The position numbers and the translations under genes are program-made. A stretch of DNA of 64,000 bases from JAGWRA01 sp035534615 (lineage in GTDB: Bacteria; Acidobacteriota; Vicinamibacteria; Vicinamibacterales; CAVVIG01). The notes under the pieces were generated by a model that was not told the DNA's origin, made no database searches, and worked only from the letters and a program-made list of their open reading frames with translations. Of this stretch, positions 1 to 10,187 are shown piece by piece. The stretch is taken from the NCBI GenBank assembly GCA_035534615.1, contig DATLRO010000059.1:1-64000 (forward strand), in the 5' to 3' direction. Each line of letters starts with the position of its first letter. Within the stretch, counting starts at the first letter, position 1.

Positions 1-11
1 GACCCGCGCCC

Positions 12-770
12 ATGACCCCCGTCGAACTCCGCGAACTCCTCGAGCAGCTCCGCCTCGGCCAGGCCGAGACGGACGCCGTCTGCCTGCAGCTGCTGGGCCT
101 GCTCCGGCAGAGCCCGATGGCCAACCTGGGTTTCGCCCGGGTCGATCATCACCGCCCGATCCGTCAGGGCTTCCCCGAGGTGATCCTCGGGACCGGCAAG
201 ACGCCCGAGCAGGTGGCCGCCATTGCCGAGAACCTGATGGCCCACGACCACACGCTGCTCATCACCCGGACGTCGGCCGCCGCCTACGCGCTGGTCCAGG
301 CGAAAGTCCCCGACGCGGTCTTCCACCCGCAGGCCGGGCTCATCACCTGCCAGCGGCAGCGCCTGCCGGCCGGCCGGGGCACGATCCTCGTCGTCGCCGC
401 CGGCACCTCCGACCTGGGGGTGGCCGAGGAGGCCGCCATCACGGCCGACGTCATGGGCAATGCCGTGGAACGGCTGTACGACGTCGGCGTGTCCGGCCTG
501 CACCGCCTGCTGAGCCAGCAGGAGCGCCTCGATGCCGCCCGGGTCATCATCGTCACCGCCGGCATGGAAGGGGCGCTCCCCAGCGTCGTCGCCGGGCTCG
601 TGCACGTGCCGGTGATCGCCGTGCCGACGTCGGTCGGCTACGGCGCCAGCTTCGGCGGCCTGGCCGCCCTGCTCGCCATGCTGAACAGCTGCGCGTCCGG
701 CGTGTCGGTGGTCAATATCGACAACGGGTTCGGTGCCGCGACCGTGGCCAGCCTGATCAACCACCTCTGA
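12..770 (+). CDS. larB: LarB-type nickel-pincer cofactor biosynthesis protein
   Basis: LarB carboxylates and hydrolyses nicotinic acid adenine dinucleotide to pyridinium-3,5-biscarboxylic acid mononucleotide, the first step toward the nickel-pincer nucleotide cofactor of lactate racemase-type enzymes. The 252-residue protein has the family layout: a short helical N-terminus, then a PurE-like (AIR carboxylase) domain in the C-terminal half with glycine-rich stretches such as VVAAGTSD (near residue 127), TAGMEGALPSVVAGL and VPTSVGYGASFGG. The ATG at 12 gives the usual family length. larC and larE are not in the window, and what lies upstream is cut off. Family assignment is firm; whether a full lar pathway exists here cannot be seen. 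Confidence 0.88.
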   Translation: MTPVELRELLEQLRLGQAETDAVCLQLLGLLRQSPMANLGFARVDHHRPIRQGFPEVILGTGKTPEQVAAIAENLMAHDHTLLITRTSAAAYALVQAKVPDAVFHPQAGLITCQRQRLPAGRGTILVVAAGTSDLGVAEEAAITADVMGNAVERLYDVGVSGLHRLLSQQERLDAARVIIVTAGMEGALPSVVAGLVHVPVIAVPTSVGYGASFGGLAALLAMLNSCASGVSVVNIDNGFGAATVASLINHL

Positions 771-799
771 CACGGGGCGGCCCGCGGCCTCCCCCGGCC

Positions 800-831
800 C
801 CTGACAGCCTGACAGCCTGACGGCTTGACAG
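800..831. repeat. Four 8-bp tandem repeats (CCTGACAG-like)
   Basis: Between larB and mutS2 the unit CCTGACAG occurs twice exactly, followed by CCTGACGG and CTTGACAG, head to tail with no spacer. It lies about 30 bp upstream of the -35 element proposed for mutS2. It could be a protein-binding array or simple slippage; the sequence alone does not decide. Confidence 0.5.
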
Positions 832-859
832 GCCCCGGCCGGGCGCCCATATTCGGTGG

Positions 860-889
860 TTGGCGGTCGCGGTTCGTGCGTGCTAGGAT
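860..889 (+). promoter_or_regulatory. Candidate sigma70 promoter for mutS2-dnaG
   Basis: TTGGCG (860-865) and TAGGAT (884-889) are separated by 18 bp. The same -10 hexamer is used by the rpoD promoter candidate at 5227-5232. The leader that follows can fold: GGTTGCC (894-900) pairs with GGCAACC (930-936), with an inner GGAG/CTCC helix. There is no clear Shine-Dalgarno sequence before the mutS2 ATG. Confidence 0.45.
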
Positions 890-960
890 TGACGGTTGCC
901 CTTTCGGGAGACGGGGGCTCCTGACAGCCGGCAACCCGCCCGATCCGGCACCACCACGCT

Positions 961-3402
961 ATGCAACACGCAGGCGTCCTGCGGTTCCTCGAATTCGAGC
1001 GCGTACTCGAGGCCGTGCGCAGCCTGACCCGGACCCCGCTCGGCGCGGCGCGCATCGAGGCGCTTCGGCCGGACACCGACCGGGACGTCGTGGTCCGCCA
1101 GCTGGCGGCGACGACCGAAGGCGTGCGCTTCATGGACGTCCACGGCCTGCTGCCGCTCGGCGCGCCGGCCGACCTCCCGACGCTGCTCGAGGCGCTCGCC
1201 GTGCCCGGGCAGGCGCTCGAGCCGCTGTTCCTGCTGGGACTGGCCGATTTCCTGGAATCGATCGAGGCGTCGCGCGCGGCGGTCGCGCGGGCCGGCGACG
1301 ACTTTCCGATGCTCGGCGCCCTGGTGTCGCGGGCGGCGTCGTTCCGCCCCGAAACGGCCGACGTCCGCCGGAAGATCGACCCGTCCGGCGCGGTTCGCGA
1401 CGACGCCAGCCCCGCCCTGAAGAGCGTCCGGGAGCGGCTCCGGCGCGAGCGGGCGCACCTCCGGACGACGCTGGAGACCTTCCTGCGCGGGCGGGAGACC
1501 GGGCGGTACCTCCAGGACCAGGTCATCACCGATCGGAACGGCCGGTACGTCCTGATCGTGAAGGCCGAGCATCGCGACGCCATTCCCGGCGTCGTGCACG
1601 GAGCGTCGACGAGCGGCGCGAGCCTGTTCGTGGAGCCGCTCGGCACGGTCGACATCAACAACGCGATCGTCGCGCTCGGCGAGCGGGAAGCGGAGGAAGT
1701 GCACCGGATCCTGCTCGGGCTGTCCGACGCGTTCCGGAGCCGGCTCGACGACCTGGAGCCGACCGTCGAGGTCGGCGCGGAGCTGGACGTCATCCAGGCC
1801 AAGGCACGGTTTGCCACGGCCATCGGCGGCACGGCGCCGTCGATCGTCGAGGCCGGGCTCGAGCTGCGCGGGGCGCGGCACCCGCTGCTGATGCCGGCGG
1901 TGCTGTCGCTGCTGGATCAGCCGCCGGCCCGGCGGCGCGACGACCCGGTGCCGGTCGACGTCGTCATCGCGCCGCCGGCCAACGTCCTGGTCATCACCGG
2001 GCCGAACACCGGCGGCAAGACCGTGGCGCTCAAGACGGCCGGGCTGCTGACGGTGATGGCGCAGGCCGGGCTGCACGTTCCGGCGGCCGACGGGTGCCGC
2101 CTGCCGGTGTTCCGGTCGCTGTTCGCCGATATCGGCGACGAGCAGTCGATCGAGGCGAACCTCAGCACGTTCTCGTGGCACGTCACGAACATCGCCGCGA
2201 TGGATCGCGATCTCGTGCTGCCGGCGCTGGTGCTGCTGGACGAAGTCGGCGCCGGCACGGATCCGATCGAAGGCGGCGCGCTGGGGATGGCCATCATCGA
2301 CCACTTCCGGCGGCGCGGCGCCACGGTGATCGCGACGACCCACTACGACGCGCTGAAGTCGTACGCCGCGACGACCGGCGGCGTGGCCTGCGCGGCGTTC
2401 GGCTTCGATCCCGACACGTTCGCGCCGACCTACCAGCTGCAGTACGGCTCGCCCGGCCGCAGCCTCGCGCTCGAGATGGCCGGCCGGCTGGGCCTGAGCG
2501 CGGCGATCGTCGAGGCGGCGCGCGCGAACCTGACGGGCCGCGAGACCCAGCTCGCCGAACACCTCGCCCGCGTGGACGAGCAGCTGCGGGCGATCGATCG
2601 CGAGGGGGCGGCCGTCGCCCGGCGGGAGGCGGCCGTCGAACAGTCGGACGCGCGGCTGCGTCTCCGCGAGGACGCGCTCCGCCAGCGCGAGGAGAGCGTC
2701 CGGCGGCGGCTCAACGAGCAGCTCGAAGAGCAGCTGCGCGCGGCCCGGCGGGAGATCGATGCCGTCATCGACGATCTCAAGCGCCGCACGTCGACGCTGG
2801 TCCGGGACGCGTCGCGGCGGACCGCCCCGGCGCTGGTGTCGACCGGCGAGACCGGCGCGATCCGCGCGGACGCCGTCAAGGCGATCGACGGCGTCGTCGG
2901 CCGGCTGAAAGAGGCGGCGCCCGCCGAGGCGACGGCTTCCACCGGACCGGCCGTCCCGCCGGCCCCCGGCGATCGCGTCGCCGTCGGCCGGCTCGGCCTC
3001 GAGGGCACGCTCGTGACGGTCCGCGCCGGCATGGCCGACGTCGACCTCCACGGCAAGCGGCTGCGGGCGCCGATCGGGGACCTGCGGCGGCTCGCCGCCG
3101 GCCCGGCGGCGCGTGACCGCGTCCGCGTGAACGTCGCGCTCCAGCCGCGGGAAACGATGCCGACGGAGCTGAACGTGATCGGCTGCACGGTGGACGAAGC
3201 GATCGCACGGACGGAGAAGTTCCTGGACGACGCGCTGCTCGGCGAGCAGCGGACCGTGCGGGTCATCCACGGGCACGGCACCGGCCAGCTGCGCAAGGCG
3301 CTCGCCGGCTATCTCCGCCAGCACCCGCTGGTCGTCCGCGCGGCCACGGCGCCGCCCGACGCCGGCGGCGGCGCGGTGACGATCGTGGAGCTCAAGGACT
3401 GA
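961..3402 (+). CDS. mutS2: Endonuclease MutS2
   Basis: MutS2 is a MutS-homologous ATPase/nuclease acting on recombination intermediates or collided ribosomes, not in mismatch repair. The 813-residue protein has a MutS core (domains III and V) with Walker A GPNTGGKT near residue 347 and Walker B-like LVLLDEVGAGTDP. It also has a long charged coiled-coil around residues 520-620 and a C-terminal Smr nuclease domain ending in VIHGHGTGQLRKAL. The mismatch-recognition domain I is absent, as expected for MutS2. The ATG at 961 gives the family N-terminus. dnaG starts 1 nt after the stop, so the two are probably cotranscribed. Confidence 0.95.
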   Translation: MQHAGVLRFLEFERVLEAVRSLTRTPLGAARIEALRPDTDRDVVVRQLAATTEGVRFMDVHGLLPLGAPADLPTLLEALAVPGQALEPLFLLGLADFLESIEASRAAVARAGDDFPMLGALVSRAASFRPETADVRRKIDPSGAVRDDASPALKSVRERLRRERAHLRTTLETFLRGRETGRYLQDQVITDRNGRYVLIVKAEHRDAIPGVVHGASTSGASLFVEPLGTVDINNAIVALGEREAEEVHRILLGLSDAFRSRLDDLEPTVEVGAELDVIQAKARFATAIGGTAPSIVEAGLELRGARHPLLMPAVLSLLDQPPARRRDDPVPVDVVIAPPANVLVITGPNTGGKTVALKTAGLLTVMAQAGLHVPAADGCRLPVFRSLFADIGDEQSIEANLSTFSWHVTNIAAMDRDLVLPALVLLDEVGAGTDPIEGGALGMAIIDHFRRRGATVIATTHYDALKSYAATTGGVACAAFGFDPDTFAPTYQLQYGSPGRSLALEMAGRLGLSAAIVEAARANLTGRETQLAEHLARVDEQLRAIDREGAAVARREAAVEQSDARLRLREDALRQREESVRRRLNEQLEEQLRAARREIDAVIDDLKRRTSTLVRDASRRTAPALVSTGETGAIRADAVKAIDGVVGRLKEAAPAEATASTGPAVPPAPGDRVAVGRLGLEGTLVTVRAGMADVDLHGKRLRAPIGDLRRLAAGPAARDRVRVNVALQPRETMPTELNVIGCTVDEAIARTEKFLDDALLGEQRTVRVIHGHGTGQLRKALAGYLRQHPLVVRAATAPPDAGGGAVTIVELKD

Positions 3403-3403
3403 C

Positions 3404-5176
3404 ATGGCGCTGTTCCCGCAGTCCTTCATCGACGACCTGCGCCTGCAGACGGACATCGTCCAGGTGATCCAGGAGTACGTCCCGCTGAAGCGTTCCGGCG
3501 CCACGTACAAAGGCCTGTGTCCGTTCCACGGCGAAAAGACGCCGTCGTTCCACGTGAACCGCGAAAAGGGGTTCTTTCACTGCTTCGGCTGCGGGGTCGG
3601 CGGGGACGTCTTCAAGTTCCTCGAGCTGCACGAGAAGCTGAGCTTCCCGGAGGCGGCGCGGCAACTGGCGCAACGCTTCGGCGTGCCGATTCCCGAGACG
3701 CCCGGCGGCCCGGACGACCGGGTGGACACAGCCGAGCGCGAAGCGCTGCTGAAGGCGCACGAGACCGCCGCGGCGTACTTCCGGGAGCAGCTCGGGACGC
3801 CGGCCGGCGCCCGGGCCCGGCAGGAGCTGCAGGCGCGCGGGCTGACGCCGGCGACGATGGAGGCACTGGGGTTCGGCTACGCACCAGCCAGCCGGGACGG
3901 CCTGAAGTCCCGCCTGCTGCAGCAGGGGTTGCCGCTGGCGACCCTCGTCCGGAGCGGTCTGGTGGTCCAGCGGGACAATGGCGACACGATCGACCGCTTC
4001 CGACATCGCCTGATGATCCCGATCTGCCGTGATACCGGCCCGGTGATCGCGTTCGGCGGCCGGGCGCTCGACGCCGACCAGGTGCCGAAGTATCTCAACT
4101 CTCCGGAAACGCCGATTTATTCGAAAGGGCGGACGCTGTACGGTCTCGAGCTGACGAAGGCCGGCATCCGGCGGCTCGGCTACGCCGTCCTGGTGGAGGG
4201 GTATTTCGACTTCGCCCAGGTGTTCCAGGGGCAGGCGGCGCCGGTCGTGGCGGCCTGCGGCACCGCGCTGACGTCCCAGCAGGCCTCCCTGCTCCGGCGG
4301 TTCACGAGCAAGGTCGTGCTGAGCTACGACCCGGATGCGGCCGGGCAGGGGGCGGCGGCCCGGTCGTGCGAGCTGCTGGTGGCGGAAGGCTTCGACGTCA
4401 ACGTGGCCCTGCTCGAGTCGGGTGACGATCCGGACGCCTTCATCCGGAAACTGGGCGTCGAGGCCTATCGGGCGAGACTGCGCAATTCCCGGCCGTACCT
4501 GGAGTTCCTGCTCGACCGGGCGGGCGCCGAGCACGATTTGACGGGCGACGAGGGACGGCGCCGGTTCCTCGGCCGGATGCTCGAGGTGGCCGCCCGCATC
4601 CCGGATCCGGCGGCCCGGGACCAGTTCGGGGACCGGCTGGCGCACAAGGCGCGGATCACGGAAGAGGTCGTTCGAACCGAGATCCGTAAGGCAGCCGTGT
4701 CGCGGCGGACGACGCTGACCCTCCGGGAGCTGCCGGGATCCGGCCAGCTGAAGCAGGCCGAGCGAGGGCTGATCTGGGGGATTTTCCACGAGACCTCCGA
4801 GACGATTGCGGCCGTCAAATTGTTGGAAGATAAAGACTTGGAGAATCTCGTCGGCCGCGAGGTGTTCGAGGTGGCCCAGTCGCTGCAGGAGGAGGCCGAT
4901 GAGCAGGTACCGGCGCAGCTCCTGCGGCGTCTAAGTACTGTGAGCGCGGCGCTGGTGACCGGAGTGGCCGCCGACGCGATCTCGCCGGCCCCGCCGGCCG
5001 CCTGCGTGCGGACGCTGAAGCGGCTGCGGTACGAGCGAGAACGGGCGGCCATCCAGCGGGAAATCGACCGCCTCCAGGAGCTTGGCGCCACGGCGCACGG
5101 CCCGGACATCGACCGGCTCTGGCAGGAGAAGCTGGACCTGCTGCACCGGATCGAGGCGCTGGCGTCGGAGGCGTGA
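3404..5176 (+). CDS. dnaG: DNA primase DnaG
   Basis: DnaG synthesises RNA primers at the replication fork. The 590-residue protein carries the N-terminal CHC2 zinc-binding domain (CPFH followed by CFGC, residues about 39-64) and the primase core with the TOPRIM signature VEGYFD and the downstream SYDPDAAG acidic motif. The C-terminal helicase-interaction region is poorly conserved, as usual. It is tightly coupled to mutS2 and is followed by rpoD after 98 bp, recalling the macromolecular-synthesis operon (rpsU-dnaG-rpoD) but with mutS2 in the first position. yqeY, often near dnaG, lies about 28 kb away here. Confidence 0.96.
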   Translation: MALFPQSFIDDLRLQTDIVQVIQEYVPLKRSGATYKGLCPFHGEKTPSFHVNREKGFFHCFGCGVGGDVFKFLELHEKLSFPEAARQLAQRFGVPIPETPGGPDDRVDTAEREALLKAHETAAAYFREQLGTPAGARARQELQARGLTPATMEALGFGYAPASRDGLKSRLLQQGLPLATLVRSGLVVQRDNGDTIDRFRHRLMIPICRDTGPVIAFGGRALDADQVPKYLNSPETPIYSKGRTLYGLELTKAGIRRLGYAVLVEGYFDFAQVFQGQAAPVVAACGTALTSQQASLLRRFTSKVVLSYDPDAAGQGAAARSCELLVAEGFDVNVALLESGDDPDAFIRKLGVEAYRARLRNSRPYLEFLLDRAGAEHDLTGDEGRRRFLGRMLEVAARIPDPAARDQFGDRLAHKARITEEVVRTEIRKAAVSRRTTLTLRELPGSGQLKQAERGLIWGIFHETSETIAAVKLLEDKDLENLVGREVFEVAQSLQEEADEQVPAQLLRRLSTVSAALVTGVAADAISPAPPAACVRTLKRLRYERERAAIQREIDRLQELGATAHGPDIDRLWQEKLDLLHRIEALASEA

Positions 5177-5204
5177 GGGGCGGAGGCGGGCGCGAAAACA
5201 GCTG

Positions 5205-5232
5205 TTGCGGGACGGGGATTCGTCGCTAGGAT
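5205..5232 (+). promoter_or_regulatory. Candidate sigma70 promoter for rpoD
   Basis: TTGCGG (5205-5210) and TAGGAT (5227-5232) are 16 bp apart, ending 42 bp before the rpoD start codon. This would let rpoD be expressed independently of mutS2-dnaG. A strong Shine-Dalgarno core GGAGG (5262-5266) lies 8 nt before the TTG start. Confidence 0.5.
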
Positions 5233-5274
5233 AGAGGGCCTGATCGCGGGTGGTTCATAGGGGAGGATACGGTC

Positions 5275-6972
<1,698 letters not shown>

Positions 6973-6995
6973 GCGGATCGGCGACGTTTACTCTC

Positions 6996-7071
6996 GGGCC
7001 CATAGCTCAGCGGTCAGAGCCGCCGGCTCATAACCGGCCTGTCCCAGGTTCGAATCCTGGTGGGCCCACCA
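6996..7071 (+). tRNA. tRNA with CAU anticodon (Met elongator or Ile2)
   Basis: The 76-nt cloverleaf is complete. The acceptor stem is GGGCCCA/TGGGCCC, and the D arm is GCTC-AGCGGTCAGA-GC. The anticodon stem is GCCGG/CCGGC with loop CTCATAA (anticodon CAT), and the T arm is CCAGG-TTCGAAT-CCTGG. A genomically encoded CCA follows the discriminator A. It is not the initiator: position 1-72 is a G:C pair and the anticodon stem lacks the three G:C pairs. CAU tRNAs with this stem can be elongator Met or the lysidine-modified Ile2; the sequence alone does not decide. Cotranscription with rpoD is plausible. Confidence 0.93.
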
Positions 7072-7260
7072 TGGTACCGGCGGGACGCCCGGCGTCGCGT
7101 CCCCGGCGCCGGGCGTCCGTCGCGCCGAAACGCCCTGTCCCGATCGGGCGCCGGGGCGGACGGTTGACGGACTGCCCGTGGCGGGAAAGAATGATGGCCA
7201 GTTCCATGCCGGATTCCTGCACCAGCGCTCCCGGTCTTCATCCAGCCGGCGCTCACCAGA

Positions 7261-7289
7261 GGCCCCGCGACACGGGGCCTTTTCTATTT
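7261..7289 (+). terminator. Rho-independent terminator
   Basis: GGCCCCG (7261-7267) pairs with CGGGGCC (7273-7279) around a 5-nt loop, followed by TTTTCTATTT. It lies 190 nt downstream of the tRNA and upstream of the zinc-ribbon gene. It could end the rpoD-tRNA transcript or a short transcript starting from a weak promoter near 7164-7192. Confidence 0.75.
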
Positions 7290-7353
7290 ATGCCGCCGGA
7301 GCGACACCTCCGGGCACCATGCCGCCCGGGCGGCCATCGTGGACGACACCGCC

Positions 7354-8094
7354 ATGAATCCTGATCTCCAGCGCCTCATCCAGCTCCAGCAGCTCGAAAC
7401 CGCGGCCGACGCCGCCCGACGCCGCATCGCCGAGCAGCCCGAGCGCTCGCAGGCGCTGGAGGCGAGGCTCCGCGACGCCGAGGCCGCCCTCGAGCACGCC
7501 CGCGCCCGGCTCGCCGAAAACCAGGGGGCCCGGCGGGTGCTGGAAAAGGACCAGGCCGCCGTCCAGGGCCGCCTCTCGAAATTCAAGGGTCAGCTGATGG
7601 AGGTGAAGACGAACCGCGAATACCAGACGATGCAGAAGGAGATCGAAGTGGCCGCGGAGGAGGTCCAGCGGATCGAGGATCAGATTCTGGACCGCATGCT
7701 CGAGGCCGACGGACTCGGCGCCGCCGTGAAGGCCGCCGAACAGGCCCTCGCGGCCGAAAAGGCGGCCGTCGCGGCCGACCGGCGGGCGCTGGACGAGGAA
7801 GTCGCCGCGCTGCAGAAGGAGCTGGAGGAGACCTCCGCGGCGAGGGAACCGCTCGTCGCCGCACTCGACGCGCGGCTGCTGTACACGTTCGAGCAGATCG
7901 CCCGCATGCGCAAGGGCGTCGCCGTCGCCGAGGCGCGCGACGGGCACTGCACGATCTGCCACGTCCGGCTGCGCCCCCAGGTCTTCAACGAAGTCCGGCG
8001 GAACGACAGCATCATCCAGTGCGACACCTGCCAGCGGATCCTGTACTTCGTGGCGGCACCGAGCAGCGTGATGGCGGACGAGGCGGTGCAGTGA
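7354..8094 (+). CDS. C4-type zinc-ribbon coiled-coil protein (DUF164 family)
   Basis: This is a member of the widespread bacterial zf-RING_7/DUF164 family of nucleic-acid-associated coiled-coil proteins of uncertain role. The first 170 residues or so are an antiparallel coiled coil rich in Glu, Ala and Arg. The C-terminus holds the zinc ribbon with CTIC (CTICHVRL) and CDTC (CDTCQRIL) knuckles. The ATG at 7354 matches the usual start (MNPDLQRLIQLQ); an in-frame GTG at 7339 is less likely. It overlaps the RNase HI start by 4 nt (GTGA), a pairing seen in many bacteria and suggestive of a joint role in RNA/DNA metabolism. Confidence 0.85.
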   Translation: MNPDLQRLIQLQQLETAADAARRRIAEQPERSQALEARLRDAEAALEHARARLAENQGARRVLEKDQAAVQGRLSKFKGQLMEVKTNREYQTMQKEIEVAAEEVQRIEDQILDRMLEADGLGAAVKAAEQALAAEKAAVAADRRALDEEVAALQKELEETSAAREPLVAALDARLLYTFEQIARMRKGVAVAEARDGHCTICHVRLRPQVFNEVRRNDSIIQCDTCQRILYFVAAPSSVMADEAVQ

Positions 8095-8522
8095 CCACGA
8101 TCTACATCGACGGCGGCTCGCGCGGCAACCCCGGCCCGGCGGCGTTCGGCGTCCGGATCGAAGATGGAGACGGGGCGCTCGTCGCCGAACTGCGCGAATC
8201 GCTCGGCATTGCCACCAACAACGTCGCCGAGTACCGCGGCCTCCTCGCCGCGCTGACCTGGGCCGTGTCGCACGGCCACCGGCAGGTGCGCGTCCGATCC
8301 GATTCGGAGCTGCTCGTCAAGCAGATGCGCGGTGAATACCGCGTGAAGAACGCCGGGCTCCAGCCGCTTCACCAGCAGGCCCGCTCGCTGGTCGCCCGAC
8401 TCGAGCGCGTCACGTTCGAGCACGTGCCGCGGTCGAGGAACAAGGAGGCCGATCGCCTCGCGAATCTCGCGATGGACGAGGCCGCCGGCACCGCCGCCTC
8501 CGACCCGGCCGCCGCCCCCTGA
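8091..8522 (+). CDS. Ribonuclease HI family protein
   Basis: This 143-residue RNase H-fold protein should cleave the RNA strand of RNA-DNA hybrids. The catalytic acidic residues sit in the expected order: Asp in YIDGGSRGNPGP (residue 6), Glu in NNVAEYRGLLAAL, Asp in VRSDSELLVKQM and Asp in RNKEADRLANLAM. It is the short stand-alone type without an HBD domain. The GTG start at 8091 overlaps the stop of the preceding zinc-ribbon gene, indicating translational coupling. Upstream in-frame codons inside the neighbour were rejected as starts. Confidence 0.88.
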   Translation: MTTIYIDGGSRGNPGPAAFGVRIEDGDGALVAELRESLGIATNNVAEYRGLLAALTWAVSHGHRQVRVRSDSELLVKQMRGEYRVKNAGLQPLHQQARSLVARLERVTFEHVPRSRNKEADRLANLAMDEAAGTAASDPAAAP

Positions 8523-8576
8523 TCGTCCGTCGCGGCGAGCCGGCCGTGCAGGCGCCCGGCCGCGTCCCTTCCGCCC

Positions 8577-9407
8577 TCAGAGTCCCGCGGTCATCCGGAT
8601 GGCGCCCGCCAGCCGCCCGGCGCCTGCCCCGTCCCGCCGATACGAGCAGAGCACCGCCGGATGGTCCGCCGTGCACAGCCCGCTGGTGTGAACGGCCGCC
8701 GGATCCAGACCGGCCGCCACCAGCTGGTCGCGGTTGGCTGCCCACAGATCCAGATGGCGCCGTCCGCCCGGACCGGCCGGCCCCGCCGCCGGCGGCACGA
8801 ACCACCGCTCGACGTCGCCCGGCGCGTGCCCGGCCCGAACGAACGCGTCGCGCACCTCTCCCCCGACCTCGTAGCAGCAGGGACCGATGCTCGGGCCGAT
8901 GGCGGCCACCAGGTCCGGCGGCCGCGCCCCGAACGCCCGCTGAAGAGCCTCGACCGTCACACGGGCCGCGCCCGCGGCCGTGCCGCGCCAGCCGGCGTGC
9001 GCGGCCGCCACCGCGCCGGTCCGGCGGTCGGCCACCAGCAGCGGAACGCAGTCGGCCGTCTGCACGGCCAGCACGACGTCCGGATCGTCGCTGACGACGA
9101 TGTCGGCCGCCGGCAGGCCGGAGGCATCCGGCCGCCCCCCGCGGCGGCGGACGACGACGTCGGTGCCGTGGACCTGGCGCAGCCGGACGAGCGCCGACGC
9201 CGGCACGTCGAGCGCTTCGGCAAGCGCCCCCCACCCCGACGCGGCCGGGCCATCGTCTTTCTGGAGCGTCAGGGCGCAGGTCGTGAACAGGTGCCCTGCA
9301 AGCGGCGCCAGCGCGGTGCATTGCAGCGCCGGCCCCCACGGCCGGATCCTCCAGGCAAAGCCAGGCAGCGGGCGGGGCAGGTGCCGATCGGCGGAGAACG
9401 GTGTCAT
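8577..9407 (-). CDS. pgeF: Laccase-domain purine nucleoside phosphorylase/PgeF family protein
   Basis: This is a member of the YfiH/PgeF (multicopper polyphenol oxidoreductase, DUF152) family. Members edit L-Ser-containing peptidoglycan precursors or act as purine nucleoside phosphorylase/adenosine deaminase enzymes. The zinc/active-site residues are visible: His in RQVHGTDV, Cys in QTADCVP and His in AAAHAGWRG, plus the family stretch AIGPSIGPCCYEVG. The ATG at 9407 was chosen because GAGGTG lies 9 nt upstream and the protein then has the family length (276 aa). The long in-frame extension up to 9632 has no recognisable content. Confidence 0.85.
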   Translation of the reverse strand: MTPFSADRHLPRPLPGFAWRIRPWGPALQCTALAPLAGHLFTTCALTLQKDDGPAASGWGALAEALDVPASALVRLRQVHGTDVVVRRRGGRPDASGLPAADIVVSDDPDVVLAVQTADCVPLLVADRRTGAVAAAHAGWRGTAAGAARVTVEALQRAFGARPPDLVAAIGPSIGPCCYEVGGEVRDAFVRAGHAPGDVERWFVPPAAGPAGPGGRRHLDLWAANRDQLVAAGLDPAAVHTSGLCTADHPAVLCSYRRDGAGAGRLAGAIRMTAGL

Positions 9408-9856
9408 CGGACGGCGCACCTCATGCCTGACCATTATCGGCCGCGCACGGACGCAACGGAAGTCGAGGGGGTGGACAGGGCCAGCCGGCGGTGCGCTCCG
9501 CAACTCCAGGCGCCGCCGCGGCAACGGCGGTTGCCGGTCCGTTCCCGGAGCATGGCGCCGGTCTCTCCCGTATTCAGGGGCCGATCGGATGGTTTCCCGA
9601 TCGCTGCGCCGCAGGCGGATGCGGCGCAGCAACGCCGGGCGTCAGATTTGGCGCCCGCACCCGGGCCCGAAAACCCCCTCCGGCGCCGCTTCGCGGCCTG
9701 ATCCTTTCCTCTCAGTCACTTGCGGCGCCGCGCTCGATTCAGCCGGGCCGGCATCGGCTTTGCCCCGTGTTGTGGCACGGGATGGCTGGTGCGCTGCGCG
9801 TGCCGAACCGCCGGGCGCTTCCCGCCCGGGCCGCCGCCGTCTCAGGAGGAAACGTC
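9408..9856. other. 449-bp divergent intergenic region with a perfect 10-bp hairpin
   Basis: No gene is convincing here. The clearest structure is a perfect inverted repeat, GCTGCGCCGC (9603-9612) and GCGGCGCAGC (9621-9630), around an 8-nt loop and without a T-tract. The region must hold the promoters of both divergent flanking genes, but no good sigma70 hexamer pair stands out. Confidence 0.5.
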
Positions 9857-10159
9857 ATGACCGTCACCATCGTCCCCAACATGAACGGCAACCCGCCCGG
9901 CAAGCTTGCCGACGCCGAGCTGCACTTCTCCGACGGGCCGCTCGGCGGCCTGAAGCTGGTGGGGTTCGCCATCTGGGAACGTCGCGGCGGCGCCGGCCGC
10001 AACGTCACCTTTCCGGCGCGCCAGTACTCGGTGAATGGGGAACGGCGCAGTTTCGCGCTGCTCCGGCCGATTGCCGATGCGACCGCGCAGGAAGGGATTC
10101 GTCAGCTGGTGCTGGAGGCGTTCCAGGAATTCGAAGAGCGGTCCGCCGTGGCCGGCTGA
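9857..10159 (+). CDS. 100-residue conserved hypothetical protein, SpoVG-like pattern
   Basis: I do not recognise a named family. The start is well supported: a near-ideal Shine-Dalgarno AGGAGGA (9844-9850) lies 6 nt before the ATG. The protein is small, soluble and without a signal peptide. Its order of features recalls SpoVG: a beta strand (LKLVGFAIWER), then NVTFPARQY, then FALLRPI and a C-terminal helix (LVLEAFQEFEE). In SpoVG these positions read as VAMPSR, IAHPI and a final helix. The resemblance is a pattern judgement only. It stands alone, facing the radical SAM gene 28 bp away. Confidence 0.75.
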   Translation: MTVTIVPNMNGNPPGKLADAELHFSDGPLGGLKLVGFAIWERRGGAGRNVTFPARQYSVNGERRSFALLRPIADATAQEGIRQLVLEAFQEFEERSAVAG

Positions 10160-10187
10160 AGGCTCTGAGCGCGCCTGTCGGCGGCGC

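Noticed and set aside
883..3510. 875-residue minus-strand ORF opposite mutS2
   Set aside because: It is a GC-rich shadow frame: Arg/Ala/Asp-heavy composition, no domain motifs, and a complete mutS2 on the other strand. The same holds for the other long antisense frames (for example 14788-17367 and 40861-42882).
9773..9792. Sigma54-like promoter (TGGCACG followed by GC) before the orphan gene
   Set aside because: The spacing between GG and GC is one base short of the strict -24/-12 geometry and the second half is not TTGC.
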